The translations under genes and the position numbers were made by a program. 64,000 nucleotides of DNA from Parapristionchus giblindavisi. Taxonomy: Eukaryota > Nematoda > Chromadorea > Rhabditida > Diplogasteridae. The notes under the pieces are model-generated. The model was not told where the DNA came from. It ran no database searches and worked only from the letters and a program-made list of their open reading frames with translations. Positions within the stretch are counted from its first letter, which is position 1. Each line of letters begins with the position of its first letter. Below, piece after piece: positions 31,343-43,400 of this stretch. Location: assembly GCA_943737045.1 (NCBI GenBank), contig CALSFV010000274.1, positions 496,001-560,000 of the forward strand. Reading direction: 5' to 3'.

Positions 31343-32971
31343 TTAAGAGACCGGCTCGGTAAAAATTCACTACACCCCGGAAATTTCCCCTAGCAAAAGG
31401 ATTCAGGCCTCCAGGCTTTCATGGTGGAAGATGGCCTGGCTCCTATTTACAAAAGTGAAGTGATTGAGGCATTCGGTCTCCAACGCGGCCAACGGCAAAA
31501 TTCCAAAGTCGAAAAAATGGCAAACTTCGAAAAATCATATATTGCAAATGAAACCAGTTATCCTCGATATTGTTTCATGGTATAGTTGGTCATCTCAAAA
31601 GTGCGTAAAAACACTAGGAACATCGAATTGTGGACGTCTACAAACACGTTTTTCAGCATTTCCGCGAGGTTTTCACCCAGTCAATATCAATTGACCGGAA
31701 GTCCCTATAGCACATAAAATAGCCCACACGATTCTGCACTAATAAAACACAATTTCAAACGAATCGAGATTATTTCAGTATTTAAAAAAAATTAAAATGT
31801 GCTTTTTGGAGCTGTTTTTTCGCCCCCAGACCACTTTCCTGGAGGGAATTGGATATGTTCTGCGGATCATACGACATTCTGAGATGGGCTGAGTAAGAAT
31901 CCACTGAAACCCAGACGACTGGCGCGCTCCTGGAAAAGTCGATTTCCATGACCCGGGGTTCATGGTCCGAAAATCTCGAAATTTTTCATGACTGGAAAAG
32001 CCAAAATTAAACCATGACCCGGGGTTCATGGTCGAAATGATGAATTTCGATTTATTGACCATGACCCCCGGGTCATGGTTCATAAATAAATAAAAAAATA
32101 AAAAAAAAGTACAAATGTCCAGTATTGTTTGCCTATCTTGGAGGACGGACAGTAAGTATTATCACTGTCGTGATCTCAGATGAAGTGGATGCAATTTGAA
32201 TTATTTACGATTATTTACGTATTTTTCCTAACAAATTTTTTCTGCAAAATTTGAACAGATCGCTGGAACGATGAAAACTATTTCGTAGCAATTCACAGTG
32301 AGCATGCTTCATGATGACCACAAGAAAGAAGCTTTTCCGGTCATGAAAAATTTCGAGATTTTCGGACCATGAACCCCTGGTCATGGAAATCGACTTTTCC
32401 AGGAGCGCGCCAGTCGTCTGGGTTTCAGTGGATTCTTACTCAGCCCATCTAAGAATGTCGTATGATACGCAGAACATATCCAATTCCCTCCAGGAAAGTG
32501 GTCTGGGGGCCCCAAAAAGCACATTTTGATTTTTTAAAAAATACTGAAATAAATTCGATTCGTTTGAAATTGTGTTTTATTAGTGCAGAATCGTGTGGGC
32601 TATTTTATGTGCTATAGGGACTTCAGGTCAATTGATATTGACTGGGTGAAAACCGCGCGGAAATGCTGAAAAACGTGTTTGTAGACGTCCACAATTCGAT
32701 GTTCCTAGTGTTTTTACGCACTTTTGAGATGACCAACTATACCGTGAAACAATATCGAGGATAACTGGTTTCATTTGCAAAATATGATTTTTCGAAGTTT
32801 GCCATTTTTTCGACTTTGGAATTTTGCCGTTAGCCGCGTTGGAGACCGAATGCCTCAATCACTTCACTTTTGTAAATAGGAGATGAAAGCATGGAGGCCT
32901 GAATCCTTTTGCTAGGGGAAATTTCCGGGGAATGCTCAAAATGGTAAATAATTACGGAGCCTGTCTCTTAA
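31343..32971. mobile_element. Large TTAA-flanked fold-back element 2
   Basis: Arms of about 650 bp (31343-32000 and 32331-32971) are inverted near-copies around a 330-bp centre. The same 76-residue frame occurs on opposite strands (31464-31694 and 32628-32858). Ends: TTAAGAGACCGGCTCGGTAA on the left; the right end reads inward TTAAGAGACAGGCTCCGTAA. Carries four copies of the 22-bp palindromic site. Apart from ends and site it does not resemble element 1. No transposase. It lies about 185 bp left of the satellite array. Confidence 0.88.
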
Positions 32972-33156
32972 CCAGTTCTCTCTTCTCCATTCTGAAAAGC
33001 TGTTCGAGTCTTCGTCGCTCCCATGCAAATCACCGGATCCGATGATATTCTTGTGTGATTCGAGATTAATCTTCGATCTTTGATGTCTGATCTCAAATTC
33101 TTTAGCTTTGTTGCTCTTTGTGCGCATAGTTATCGAGAATAGAGTGGGACGAAATG

Positions 33157-33996
33157 GCATAGCGAGGCGTCTAACGCGCGCTTCCGCAGCTCGAACGGAT
33201 AAGTTTGAACCAAGTTTTGGTGATTTAAGTGTGAATTGTAACGATTGCCGCGTTATCTGTCGATTTCGCGTTACAGATGAGCGGTTGTGACTTTATATGA
33301 GTTCAACTTGTTTTGAGCTAATTATCAGGTGTCAAATTAAATTGTAAACGTACGAATAAAGATACACCGATTCGTTCTGGTAGTACAGAGACGCAATGGA
33401 TAGAGTACGCGTCCCTCTCGCTCCCCCTTCCCTCTCCCTCTCCCCATACATAGATAGTCTAGACCGTAACTTGCTTGAGCCTGGATCAAATTGCAAACTT
33501 TTTTCAGCCACAAATATGTAATTTGGTATGACGAATTCAGTGAACACACTTTTAGAGAGCGCACGCAACTGTGAAACAGCCACACTGGCAACTTTGGACT
33601 ATTTTTTCTATTTTCACGACAAAAAAATCAATTTAAAATGCGATCAGAGAAATTTTAAAGTATAAATTCAGTATTCGGAGTACGCTAGACGGGTTAGGTG
33701 GCGTTGGTCGCCGTCGCGGCGGTAGGGGAGGTGTGTATGTGTCTTTTGTGTATGTGAGTGAAGAGCGATTCCTCTTCTCCTCCTCCTCTTCTCTCTCTCT
33801 ATATATATCCACCTCTCACTATAACCATATCTCGGATTTACAATAAAAATATTTATGAAAATATTGAGCTATATCAAATGGTAGAACATGTCCAGTCTCA
33901 CCAGCAACCACAGTCACGAAAAAGTGAGAAACGGCCACAGGTATGGCCATTTCCCGCTCGAATTAGCTCCTGAAAATTCGCAATTTTACCTGTACA
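33157..33996. repeat. Degenerate edge unit of the array
   Basis: First unit, 840 bp. It starts abruptly at GCATAGCGAGGCGTC, lacking the nearby bases GGACGTT, and has private changes (CCAAGTTTTGG, CAACTGTGAAAC, TTCGTTCTGG). Sequence to the left is unrelated. Diverged edge units are typical where homogenisation is weak. Confidence 0.85.
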
Positions 33997-36900
33997 GCAT
34001 AGCGGACCTTGCGAGGCGTCGAAAGCGCGCTTCCGCAGCTCGAACGGTTAAGTTTGAAGCAAGTTGTGGTGATTTAAATGTGAATTGTAACGATTGCCGC
34101 GTGATCTGTCGATACGCGTTACAGATGAGCGGTTGTGACTTTATATGAGTTCAGCGTGTTTTGAGCTAATTATCAGGTGTCAAATTAAATTGTAAACGTA
34201 CGAATAAAGATACACCGATTCGCTGTGGTCGTACAGAGACGCAATGGACAGAGTACGCGTCCCTCTCGCTCCCCCTTCCCTCTCCTTCTCCCCATACATA
34301 GATAGTCTAGACCGTAACTTGCTTGAGCCTGGATCAAATTGCAAACTTTTTTCAGCCACAAATATGTAGTTTGGTATGACGAATTCAGTGAACACACTTT
34401 CAGAGAGCGCACGCAACTCTGAAACAGCCACACTGGAAATTTTGGCCTATTTTTTTCTATTTTCACGACAAAAAAATCAATTTAAAATGCGATCAGAAAA
34501 ATTTTAAAGTATAAATTCAGTATTCGGAGTACGCTAGACGGGTTAGGTGGCGTTGGTCGCCGTCGCGGCGGTAGGGGAGGTGTGTATGTGTCTTTTGTGT
34601 ATGTGAGTGAAGAGCGATTCCCCTTCTCCTCCTCCTCTTCTCTCTCTCTATATACATCCACCTCTAACTATAACCATATCTCGGATTTACAATAAAAATA
34701 TTTATGAAAATATTGAGCTATATCAATTATTAGAGCATGTCCAGTCTCACCAGCAACCACAGTCACGAAAAAGTGAGAAACGGCCACAGGTATGGCCATT
34801 TCCCGCTCGAATTAGCTCCTGAAAATTCGCAATTTTGCCTGTACAGCATAGCGGACCTTGCGAGGCGTCGAAAGCGCGCTTCCGCAGCTCGAACGGTTAA
34901 GTTTGAAGCAAGTTGTGGTGATTTAAATGTGAATTGTAACGATTGCCGCGTGATCTGTCGATACGCGTTACAGATGAGCGGTTGTGACTTTATATGAGTT
35001 CAGCGTGTTTTGAGCTAATTATCAGGTGTCAAATTAAATTGTAAACGTACGAATAAAGATACACCGATTCGCTGTGGTCGTACAGAGACGCAATGGATAG
35101 AGTACGCGTCCCTCTCGCTCCCCCTTCCCTCTCCCTCTCCCCATACATAGATAGTCTAGACCGTAACTTGCTTGAGCCTGGATCAAATTGCAAACTTTTT
35201 TCAGCCACAAATATGTAGTTTGGTATGACGAATTCAGTGAACACACTTTCAGAGAGCGCACGCAACTCTGAAACAGCCACACTGGAAATTTTGGCCTATT
35301 TTTTTCTATTTTCACGACAAAAAAATCAATTTAAAATGCGATCAGAGAAATTTTAAAGTATAAATTCAGTATTCGGAGTACGCTAGACGGGTTAGGTGGC
35401 GTTGGTCGCCGTCGCGGCGGTAGGGGAGGTGTGTATGTGTCTTTTGTGTATGTGAGTGAAGAGCGATTCCCCTTCTCCTCCTCCTCTTCTCTCTCTCTAT
35501 ATATATATCCACCTCTCACTATAACCATATCTCGGATTTACAATAAAAATATTTATGAAAATATTGAGCTATATCAAATGGTAGAGCATGTCCAGTCTCA
35601 CCAGCAACCACAGTCACGAAAAAGTGAGAAACGGCCACAGGTATGGCCATTTCCCGCTCGAATTAGCTCCTGAAAATTCGCAATTTTACCTGTACAGCAT
35701 AGCGGACCTTGCGAGGCGTCGAAAGCGCGCTTCCGCAGCTCGAACGGTTAAGTTTGAAGCAAGTTGTGGTGATTTAAATGTGAATTGTAACGATTGCCGC
35801 GTGATCTGTCGATACGCGTTACAGATGAGCGGTTGTGACTTTATATGAGTTCAGCGTGTTTTGAGCAAATTATCAGGTGTCAAATTAAATTGTAAACGTA
35901 CGAATAAAGATACACCGATTCGCTGTGGTCGTACAGAGACGCAATGGATAGAGTACGCGTCCCTCTCGCTCCCCCTTCCCTCTCCTTCTCCCCATACATA
36001 GATAGTCTAGACCGTAACTTGCTTGAGCCTGGATCAAATTGCAAACTTTTTTCAGCCACAAATATGTAGTTTGGTATGACGAATTCAGTGAACACACTTT
36101 CAGAGAGCGCACGCAACTCTGAAACAGCCACACTGGAAATTTTGGCCTATTTTTTTCTATTTTCACGACAAAAAAATCAATTTAAAATGCGATCAGAGAA
36201 ATTTTAAAGTATAAATTCAGTATTCGGAGTACGCTAGACGGGTTAGGTGGCGTTGGTCGCCGTCGCGGCGGTAGGGGAGGTGTGTATGTGTCTTTTGTGT
36301 ATGTGAGTGAAGAGCGATTCCCCTTCTCCTCCTCCTCTTCTCTCTCTCTATATATATATCCACCTCTCACTATAACCATATCTCGGATTTACAATAAAAA
36401 TATTTATGAAAATATTGAGCTATATCAAATGGTAGAGCATGTCCAGTCTCACCAGCAACCACAGTCACGAAAAAGTGAGAAACGGCCACAGGTATGGCCA
36501 TTTCCCGCTCGAATTAGCTCCTGAAAATTCGCAATTTTACCTGTACAGCATAGCGGACCTTGCGAGGCGTCGAAAGCGCGCTTCCGCAGCTCGAACGGTT
36601 AAGTTTGAAGCAAGTTGTGGTGATTTAAATGTGAATTGTAACGATTGCCGCGTGATCTGTCGATACGCGTTACAGATGAGCGGTTGTGACTTTATATGAG
36701 TTCAGCGTGTTTTGAGCTAATTATCAGGTGTCAAATTAAATTGTAAACGTACGAATAAAGATACACCGATTCGCTGTGGTCGTACAGAGACGCAATGGAT
36801 AGAGTACGCGTCCCTCTCGCTCCCCCTTCCCTCTCCCTCTCCCCATACATAGATAGTCTAGACCGTAACTTGCTTGAGCCTGGATCAAATTGCAAACTTT

Positions 36901-37402
36901 TTTCAGCCACAAATATGTAGTTTGGTATGACGAATTCAGTGAACACACTTTCAGAGAGCGCACGCAACTCTGAAACAGCCACACTGGAAATTTTGGCCTA
37001 TTTTTTTCTATTTTCACGACAAAAAAATCAATTTAAAATGCGATCAGAGAAATTTTAAAGTATAAATTCAGTATTCGGAGTACGCTAGACGGGTTAGGTG
37101 GCGTTGGTCGCCGTCGCGGCGGTAGGGGAGGTGTGTATGTGTCTTTTGTGTATGTGAGTGAAGAGCGATTCCCCTTCTCCTCCTCCTCTTCTCTCTCTCT
37201 ATATATATATCCACCTCTCACTATAACCATATCTCGGATTTACAATAAAAATATTTATGAAAATATTGAGCTATATCAAATGGTAGAGCATGTCCAGTCT
37301 CACCAGCAACCACAGTCACGAAAAAGTGAGAAACGGCCACAGGTATGGCCATTTCCCGCTCGAATTAGCTCCTGAAAATTCGCAATTTTACCTGTACAGC
37401 AT
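33997..37402. repeat. Left block of subtype-B units
   Basis: Four successive units (2-5) with GGTTAAGTTTGAAGC, GGTGATTTAAAT and CGATACGCG. The same subtype returns from about 61250 to the window end, and singly near 48480, 50180 and 54440. Confidence 0.8.
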
Positions 37403-40400
37403 AGCGGACGTTGCGAGGCGTCGAAAGCGCGCTTCCGCAGCTCGAACGGATAAGTTTGAAGCAAGTTGTGATGATTTAAGTGTGAATTGTAACGATTGCC
37501 GCGTGATCTGTCGATTTCGCGTTACAGATGAGCGGTTGTGACTTTATATGAGTTCAGCGTGTTTTGAGCTAATTATCAGGTGTCAAATTAAATTGTAAAC
37601 GTACGAATAAAGATACACCGATTCGCTGTGGTCGTACAGAGACGCAATGGATAGAGTACGCGTCCCTCTCGCTCCCCCTTCCCTCTCCTTCTCCCCATAC
37701 ATAGATAGTCTAGACCGTAACTTGCTTGAGCCTGGATCAAATTGCAAACTTTTTTCAGCCACAAATATGTAGTTTGGTAAGACGAATTCAGTGAACACAC
37801 TTTCAGAGAGCGCACGCAACTCTGAAACAGCCACACTGGAAATTTTGGCCTATTTTTTTCTATTTTCACGACAAAAAAATCAATTTAAAATGCGATCAGA
37901 GAAATTTTAAAGTATAAATTCAGTATTCGGAGTACGCTAGACGGGTTAGGTGGCGTTGGTCGCCGTCGCGGCGGTAGGGGAGGTGTGTATGTGTCTTTTG
38001 TGTATGTGAGTGAAGAGCGATTCCCCTTCTCCTCCTCCTCTTCTCTCTCTCTCTATATATATCCACCTCTCACTATAACCATATCTCGGATTTACAATAA
38101 AAATATTTATGAAAATATTGAGCTATATCAAATGGTAGAGCATGTCCAGTCTCACCAGCAACCACAGTCACGAAAAAGTGAGAAACGGCCACAGGTATGG
38201 CCATTTCCCGCTCGAATTAGCTCCTGAAAATTCGCAATTTTACCTGTACAGCATAGCGGACGTTGCGAGGCGTCGAAAGCGCGCTTCCGCAGCTCGAATG
38301 GATAAGTTTGAAGCAAGTTGTGATGATTTAAGTGTGAATTGTAACGATTGCCGCGTGATCTGTCGATTTCGCGTTACAGATGAGCGGTTGTGACTTTATA
38401 TGAGTTCAGCGTGTTTTGAGCTAATTATCAGGTGTCAAATTAAATTGTAAACGTACGAATAAAGATACACCGATTCGCTGTGGTCGTACAGAGACGCAAT
38501 GGATAGAGTACGCGTCCCTCTCGCTCCCCCTTCCCTCTCCTTCTCCCCATACATAGATAGTCTAGACCGTAACTTGCTTGAGCCTGGATCAAATTGCAAA
38601 CTTTTTTCAGCCACAAATATGTAGTTTGGTATGACGAATTCAGTGAACACACTTTCAGAGAGCGCACGCAACTCTGAAACAGCCACACTGGAAATTTTGG
38701 CCTATTTTTTTCTATTTTCACGACAAAAAAATCAATTTAAAATGCGATCAGAGAAATTTTAAAGTATAAATTCAGTATTCGGAGTACGCTAGACGGGTTA
38801 GGTGGCGTTGGTCGCCGTCGCGGCGGTAGGGGAGGTGTGTATGTGTCTTTTGTGTATGTGAGTGAAGAGCGATTCCCCTTCTCCTCCTCCTCTTCTCTCT
38901 CTCTCTATATATATCCACCTCTCACTATAACCATATCTCGGATTTACAATAAAAATATTTATGAAAATATTGAGCTATATCAAATGGTAGAGCATGTCCA
39001 GTCTCACCAGCAACCACAGTCACGAAAAAGTGAGAAACGGCCACAGGTATGGCCATTTCCCGCTCGAATTAGCTCCTGAAAATTCGCAATTTTACCTGTA
39101 CAGCATAGCGGACGTTGCGAGGCGTCGAAAGCGCGCTTCCGCAGCTCGAATGGATAAGTTTGAAGCAAGTTGTGATGATTTAAGTGTGAATTGTAACGAT
39201 TGCCGCGTGATCTGTCGATTTCGCGTTACAGATGAGCGGTTGTGACTTTATATGAGTTCAGCGTGTTTTGAGCTAATTATCAGGTGTCAAATTAAATTGT
39301 AAACGTACGAATAAAGATACACCGATTCGCTGTGGTCGTACAGAGACGCAATGGATAGAGTACGCGTCCCTCTCGCTCCCCCTTCCCTCTCCTTCTCCCC
39401 ATACATAGATAGTCTAGACCGTAACTTGCTTGAGCCTGGATCAAATTGCAAACTTTTTTCAGCCACAAATATGTAGTTTGGTATGACGAATTCAGTGAAC
39501 ACACTTTCAGAGAGCGCACGCAACTCTGAAACAGCCACACTGGAAATTTTGGCCTATTTTTTTCTATTTTCACGACAAAAAAATCAATTTAAAATGCGAT
39601 CAGAGAAATTTTAAAGTATAAATTCAGTATTCGGAGTACGCTAGACGGGTTAGGTGGCGTTGGTCGCCGTCGCGGCGGTAGGGGAGGTGTGTATGTGTCT
39701 TTTGTGTATGTGAGTGAAGAGCGATTCCCCTTCTCCTCCTCCTCTTCTCTCTCTCTATATATATATCCACCTCTCACTATAACCATATCTCGGATTTACA
39801 ATAAAAATATTTATGAAAATATTGAGCTATATCAAATGGTAGAGCATGTCCAGTCTCACCAGCAACCACAGTCACGAAAAAGTGAGAAACGGCCACAGGT
39901 ATGGCCATTTCCCGCTCGAATTAGCTCCTGAAAATTCGCAATTTTACCTGTACAGCATAGCGGACGTTGCGAGGCGTCGAAAGCGCGCTTCCGCAGCTCG
40001 AATGGATAAGTTTGAAGCAAGTTGTGATGATTTAAGTGTGAATTGTAACGATTGCCGCGTGATCTGTCGATTTCGCGTTACAGATGAGCGGTTGTGACTT
40101 TATATGAGTTCAGCGTGTTTTGAGCTAATTATCAGGTGTCAAATTAAATTGTAAACGTACGAATAAAGATACACCGATTCGCTGTGGTCGTACAGAGACG
40201 CAATGGATAGAGTACGCGTCCCTCTCGCTCCCCCTTCCCTCTCCTTCTCCCCATACATAGATAGTCTAGACCGTAACTTGCTTGAGCCTGGATCAAATTG
40301 CAAACTTTTTTCAGCCACAAATATGTAGTTTGGTATGACGAATTCAGTGAACACACTTTCAGAGAGCGCACGCAACTCTGAAACAGCCACACTGGAAATT

Positions 40401-43400
40401 TTGGCCTATTTTTTTCTATTTTCACGACAAAAAAATCAATTTAAAATGCGATCAGAGAAATTTTAAAGTATAAATTCAGTATTCGGAGTACGCTAGACGG
40501 GTTAGGTGGCGTTGGTCGCCGTCGCGGCGGTAGGGGAGGTGTGTATGTGTCTTTTGTGTATGTGAGTGAAGAGCGATTCCCCTTCTCCTCCTCCTCTTCT
40601 CTCTCTCTATATATATATCCACCTCTCACTATAACCATATCTCGGATTTACAATAAAAATATTTATGAAAATATTGAGCTATATCAAATGGTAGAGCATG
40701 TCCAGTCTCACCAGCAACCACAGTCACGAAAAAGTGAGAAACGGCCACAGGTATGGCCATTTCCCGCTCGAATTAGCTCCTGAAAATTCGCAATTTTACC
40801 TGTACAGCATAGCGGACGTTGCGAGGCGTCGAAAGCGCGCTTCCGCAGCTCGAACGGATAAGTTTGAAGCAAGTTGTGATGATTTAAGTGTGAATTGTAA
40901 CGATTGCCGCGTGATCTGTCGATTTCGCGTTACAGATGAGCGGTTGTGACTTTATATGAGTTCAGCGTGTCTTGAGCTAATTATCAGGTGTCAAATTAAA
41001 TTGTAAACGTACGAATAAAGATACACCGATTCGCTGTGGTCGTACAGAGACGCAATGGATAGAGTACGCGTCCCTCTCGCTCCCCCTTCCCTCTCCTTCT
41101 CCCCATACATAGATAGTCTAGACCGTAACTTGCTTGAGCCTGGATCAAATTGCAAACTTTTTTCAGCCACAAATATGTAGTTTGGTATGACGAATTCAGT
41201 GAACACACTTTCAGAGAGCGCACGCAACTCTGAAACAGCCACACTGGAAATTTTGGCCTATTTTTTTCTATTTTCACGACAAAAAAATCAATTTAAAATG
41301 CGATCAGAGAAATTTTAAAGTATAAATTCAGTATTCGGAGTACGCTAGACGGGTTAGGTGGCGTTGGTCGCCGTCGCGGCGGTAGGGGAGGTGTGTATGT
41401 GTCTTTTGTGTATGTGAGTGAAGAGCGATTCCCCTTCTCCTCCTCCTCTTCTCTCTCTCTATATATATATCCACCTCTCACTATAACCATATCTCGGATT
41501 TACAATAAAAATATTTATGAAAATATTGAGCTATATCAAATGGTAGAGCATGTCCAGTCTCACCAGCAACCACAGTCACGAAAAAGTGAGAAACGGCCAC
41601 AGGTATGGCCATTTCCCGCTCGAATTAGCTCCTGAAAATTCGCAATTTTACCTGTACAGCATAGCGGACGTTGCGAGGCGTCGAAAGCGCGCTTCCGCAG
41701 CTCGAACGGATAAGTATGAAGCAAGTTGTGATGATTTAAGTGTGAATTGTAACGATTGCCGCGTGATCTGTCGATTTCGCGTTACAGATGAGCGGTTGTG
41801 ACTTTATATGAGTTCAGCGTGTTTTGAGCTAATTATCAGGTGTCAAATTAAATTGTAAACGTACGAATAAAGATACACCGATTCGCTGTGGTCGTACAGA
41901 GACGCAATGGATAGAGTACGCGTCCCTCTCGCTCCCCCTTCCCTCTCCTTCTCCCCATACATAGATAGTCTAGACCGTAACTTGCTTGAGCCTGGATCAA
42001 ATTGCAAACTTTTTTCAGCCACAAATATGTAGTTTGGTATGACGAATTCAGTGAACACACTTTCAGAGAGCGCACGCAACTCTGAAACAGCCACACTGGA
42101 AATTTTGGCCTATTTTTTTCTATTTTCACGACAAAAAAATCAATTTAAAATGCGATCAGAGAAATTTTAAAGTATAAATTCAGTATTCGGAGTACGCTAG
42201 ACGGGTTAGGTGGCGTTGGTCGCCGTCGCGGCGGTAGGGGAGGTGTGTATGTGTCTTTTGTGTATGTGAGTGAAGAGCGATTCCCCTTCTCCTCCTCCTC
42301 TTCTCTCTCTCTATATATATATCCACCTCTCACTATAACCATATCTCGGATTTACAATAAAAATATTTATGAAAATATTGAGCTATATCAAATGGTAGAG
42401 CATGTCCAGTCTCACCAGCAACCACAGTCACGAAAAAGTGAGAAACGGCCACAGGTATGGCCATTTCCCGCTCGAATTAGCTCCTGAAAATTCGCAATTT
42501 TACCTGTACAGCATAGCGGACGTTGCGAGGCGTCGAAAGCGCGCTTCCGCAGCTCGAACGGATAAGTATGAAGCAAGTTGTGATGATTTAAGTGTGAATT
42601 GTAACGATTGCCGCGTGATCTGTCGATTTCGCGTTACAGATGAGCGGTTGTGACTTTATATGAGTTCAGCGTGTTTTGAGCTAATTATCAGGTGTCAAAT
42701 TAAATTGTAAACGTACGAATAAAGATACACCGATTCGCTGTGGTCGTACAGAGACGCAATGGATAGAGTACGCGTCCCTCTCGCTCCCCCTTCCCTCTCC
42801 TTCTCCCCATACATAGATAGTCTAGACCGTAACTTGCTTGAGCCTGGATCAAATTGCAAACTTTTTTCAGCCACAAATATGTAGTTTGGTATGACGAATT
42901 CAGTGAACACACTTTCAGAGAGCGCACGCAACTCTGAAACAGCCACACTGGAAATTTTGGCCTATTTTTTTCTATTTTCACGACAAAAAAATCAATTTAA
43001 AATGCGATCAGAGAAATTTTAAAGTATAAATTCAGTATTCGGAGTACGCTAGACGGGTTAGGTGGCGTTGGTCGCCGTCGCGGCGGTAGGGGAGGTGTGT
43101 ATGTGTCTTTTGTGTATGTGAGTGAAGAGCGATTCCCCTTCTCCTCCTCCTCTTCTCTCTCTCTATATATATATCCACCTCTCACTATAAATATATCTCG
43201 GATTTACAATAAAAATATTTATGAAAATATTGAGCTATATCAAATGGTAGAGCATGTCCAGTCTCACCAGCAACCACAGTCACGAAAAAGTGAGAAACGG
43301 CCACAGGTATGGCCATTTCCCGCTCGAATTAGCTCCTGAAAATTCGCAATTTTACCTGTACAGCATAGCGGACGTTGCGAGGCGTCGAAAGCGCGCTTCC

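Noticed and set aside
31464..32858. Two identical 76-codon frames (31464-31694 and 32628-32858) and a 102-codon frame between them
   Set aside because: Again arms of a palindrome. The middle frame only translates the repeated 22-bp site (NPGSW, NHDPG).
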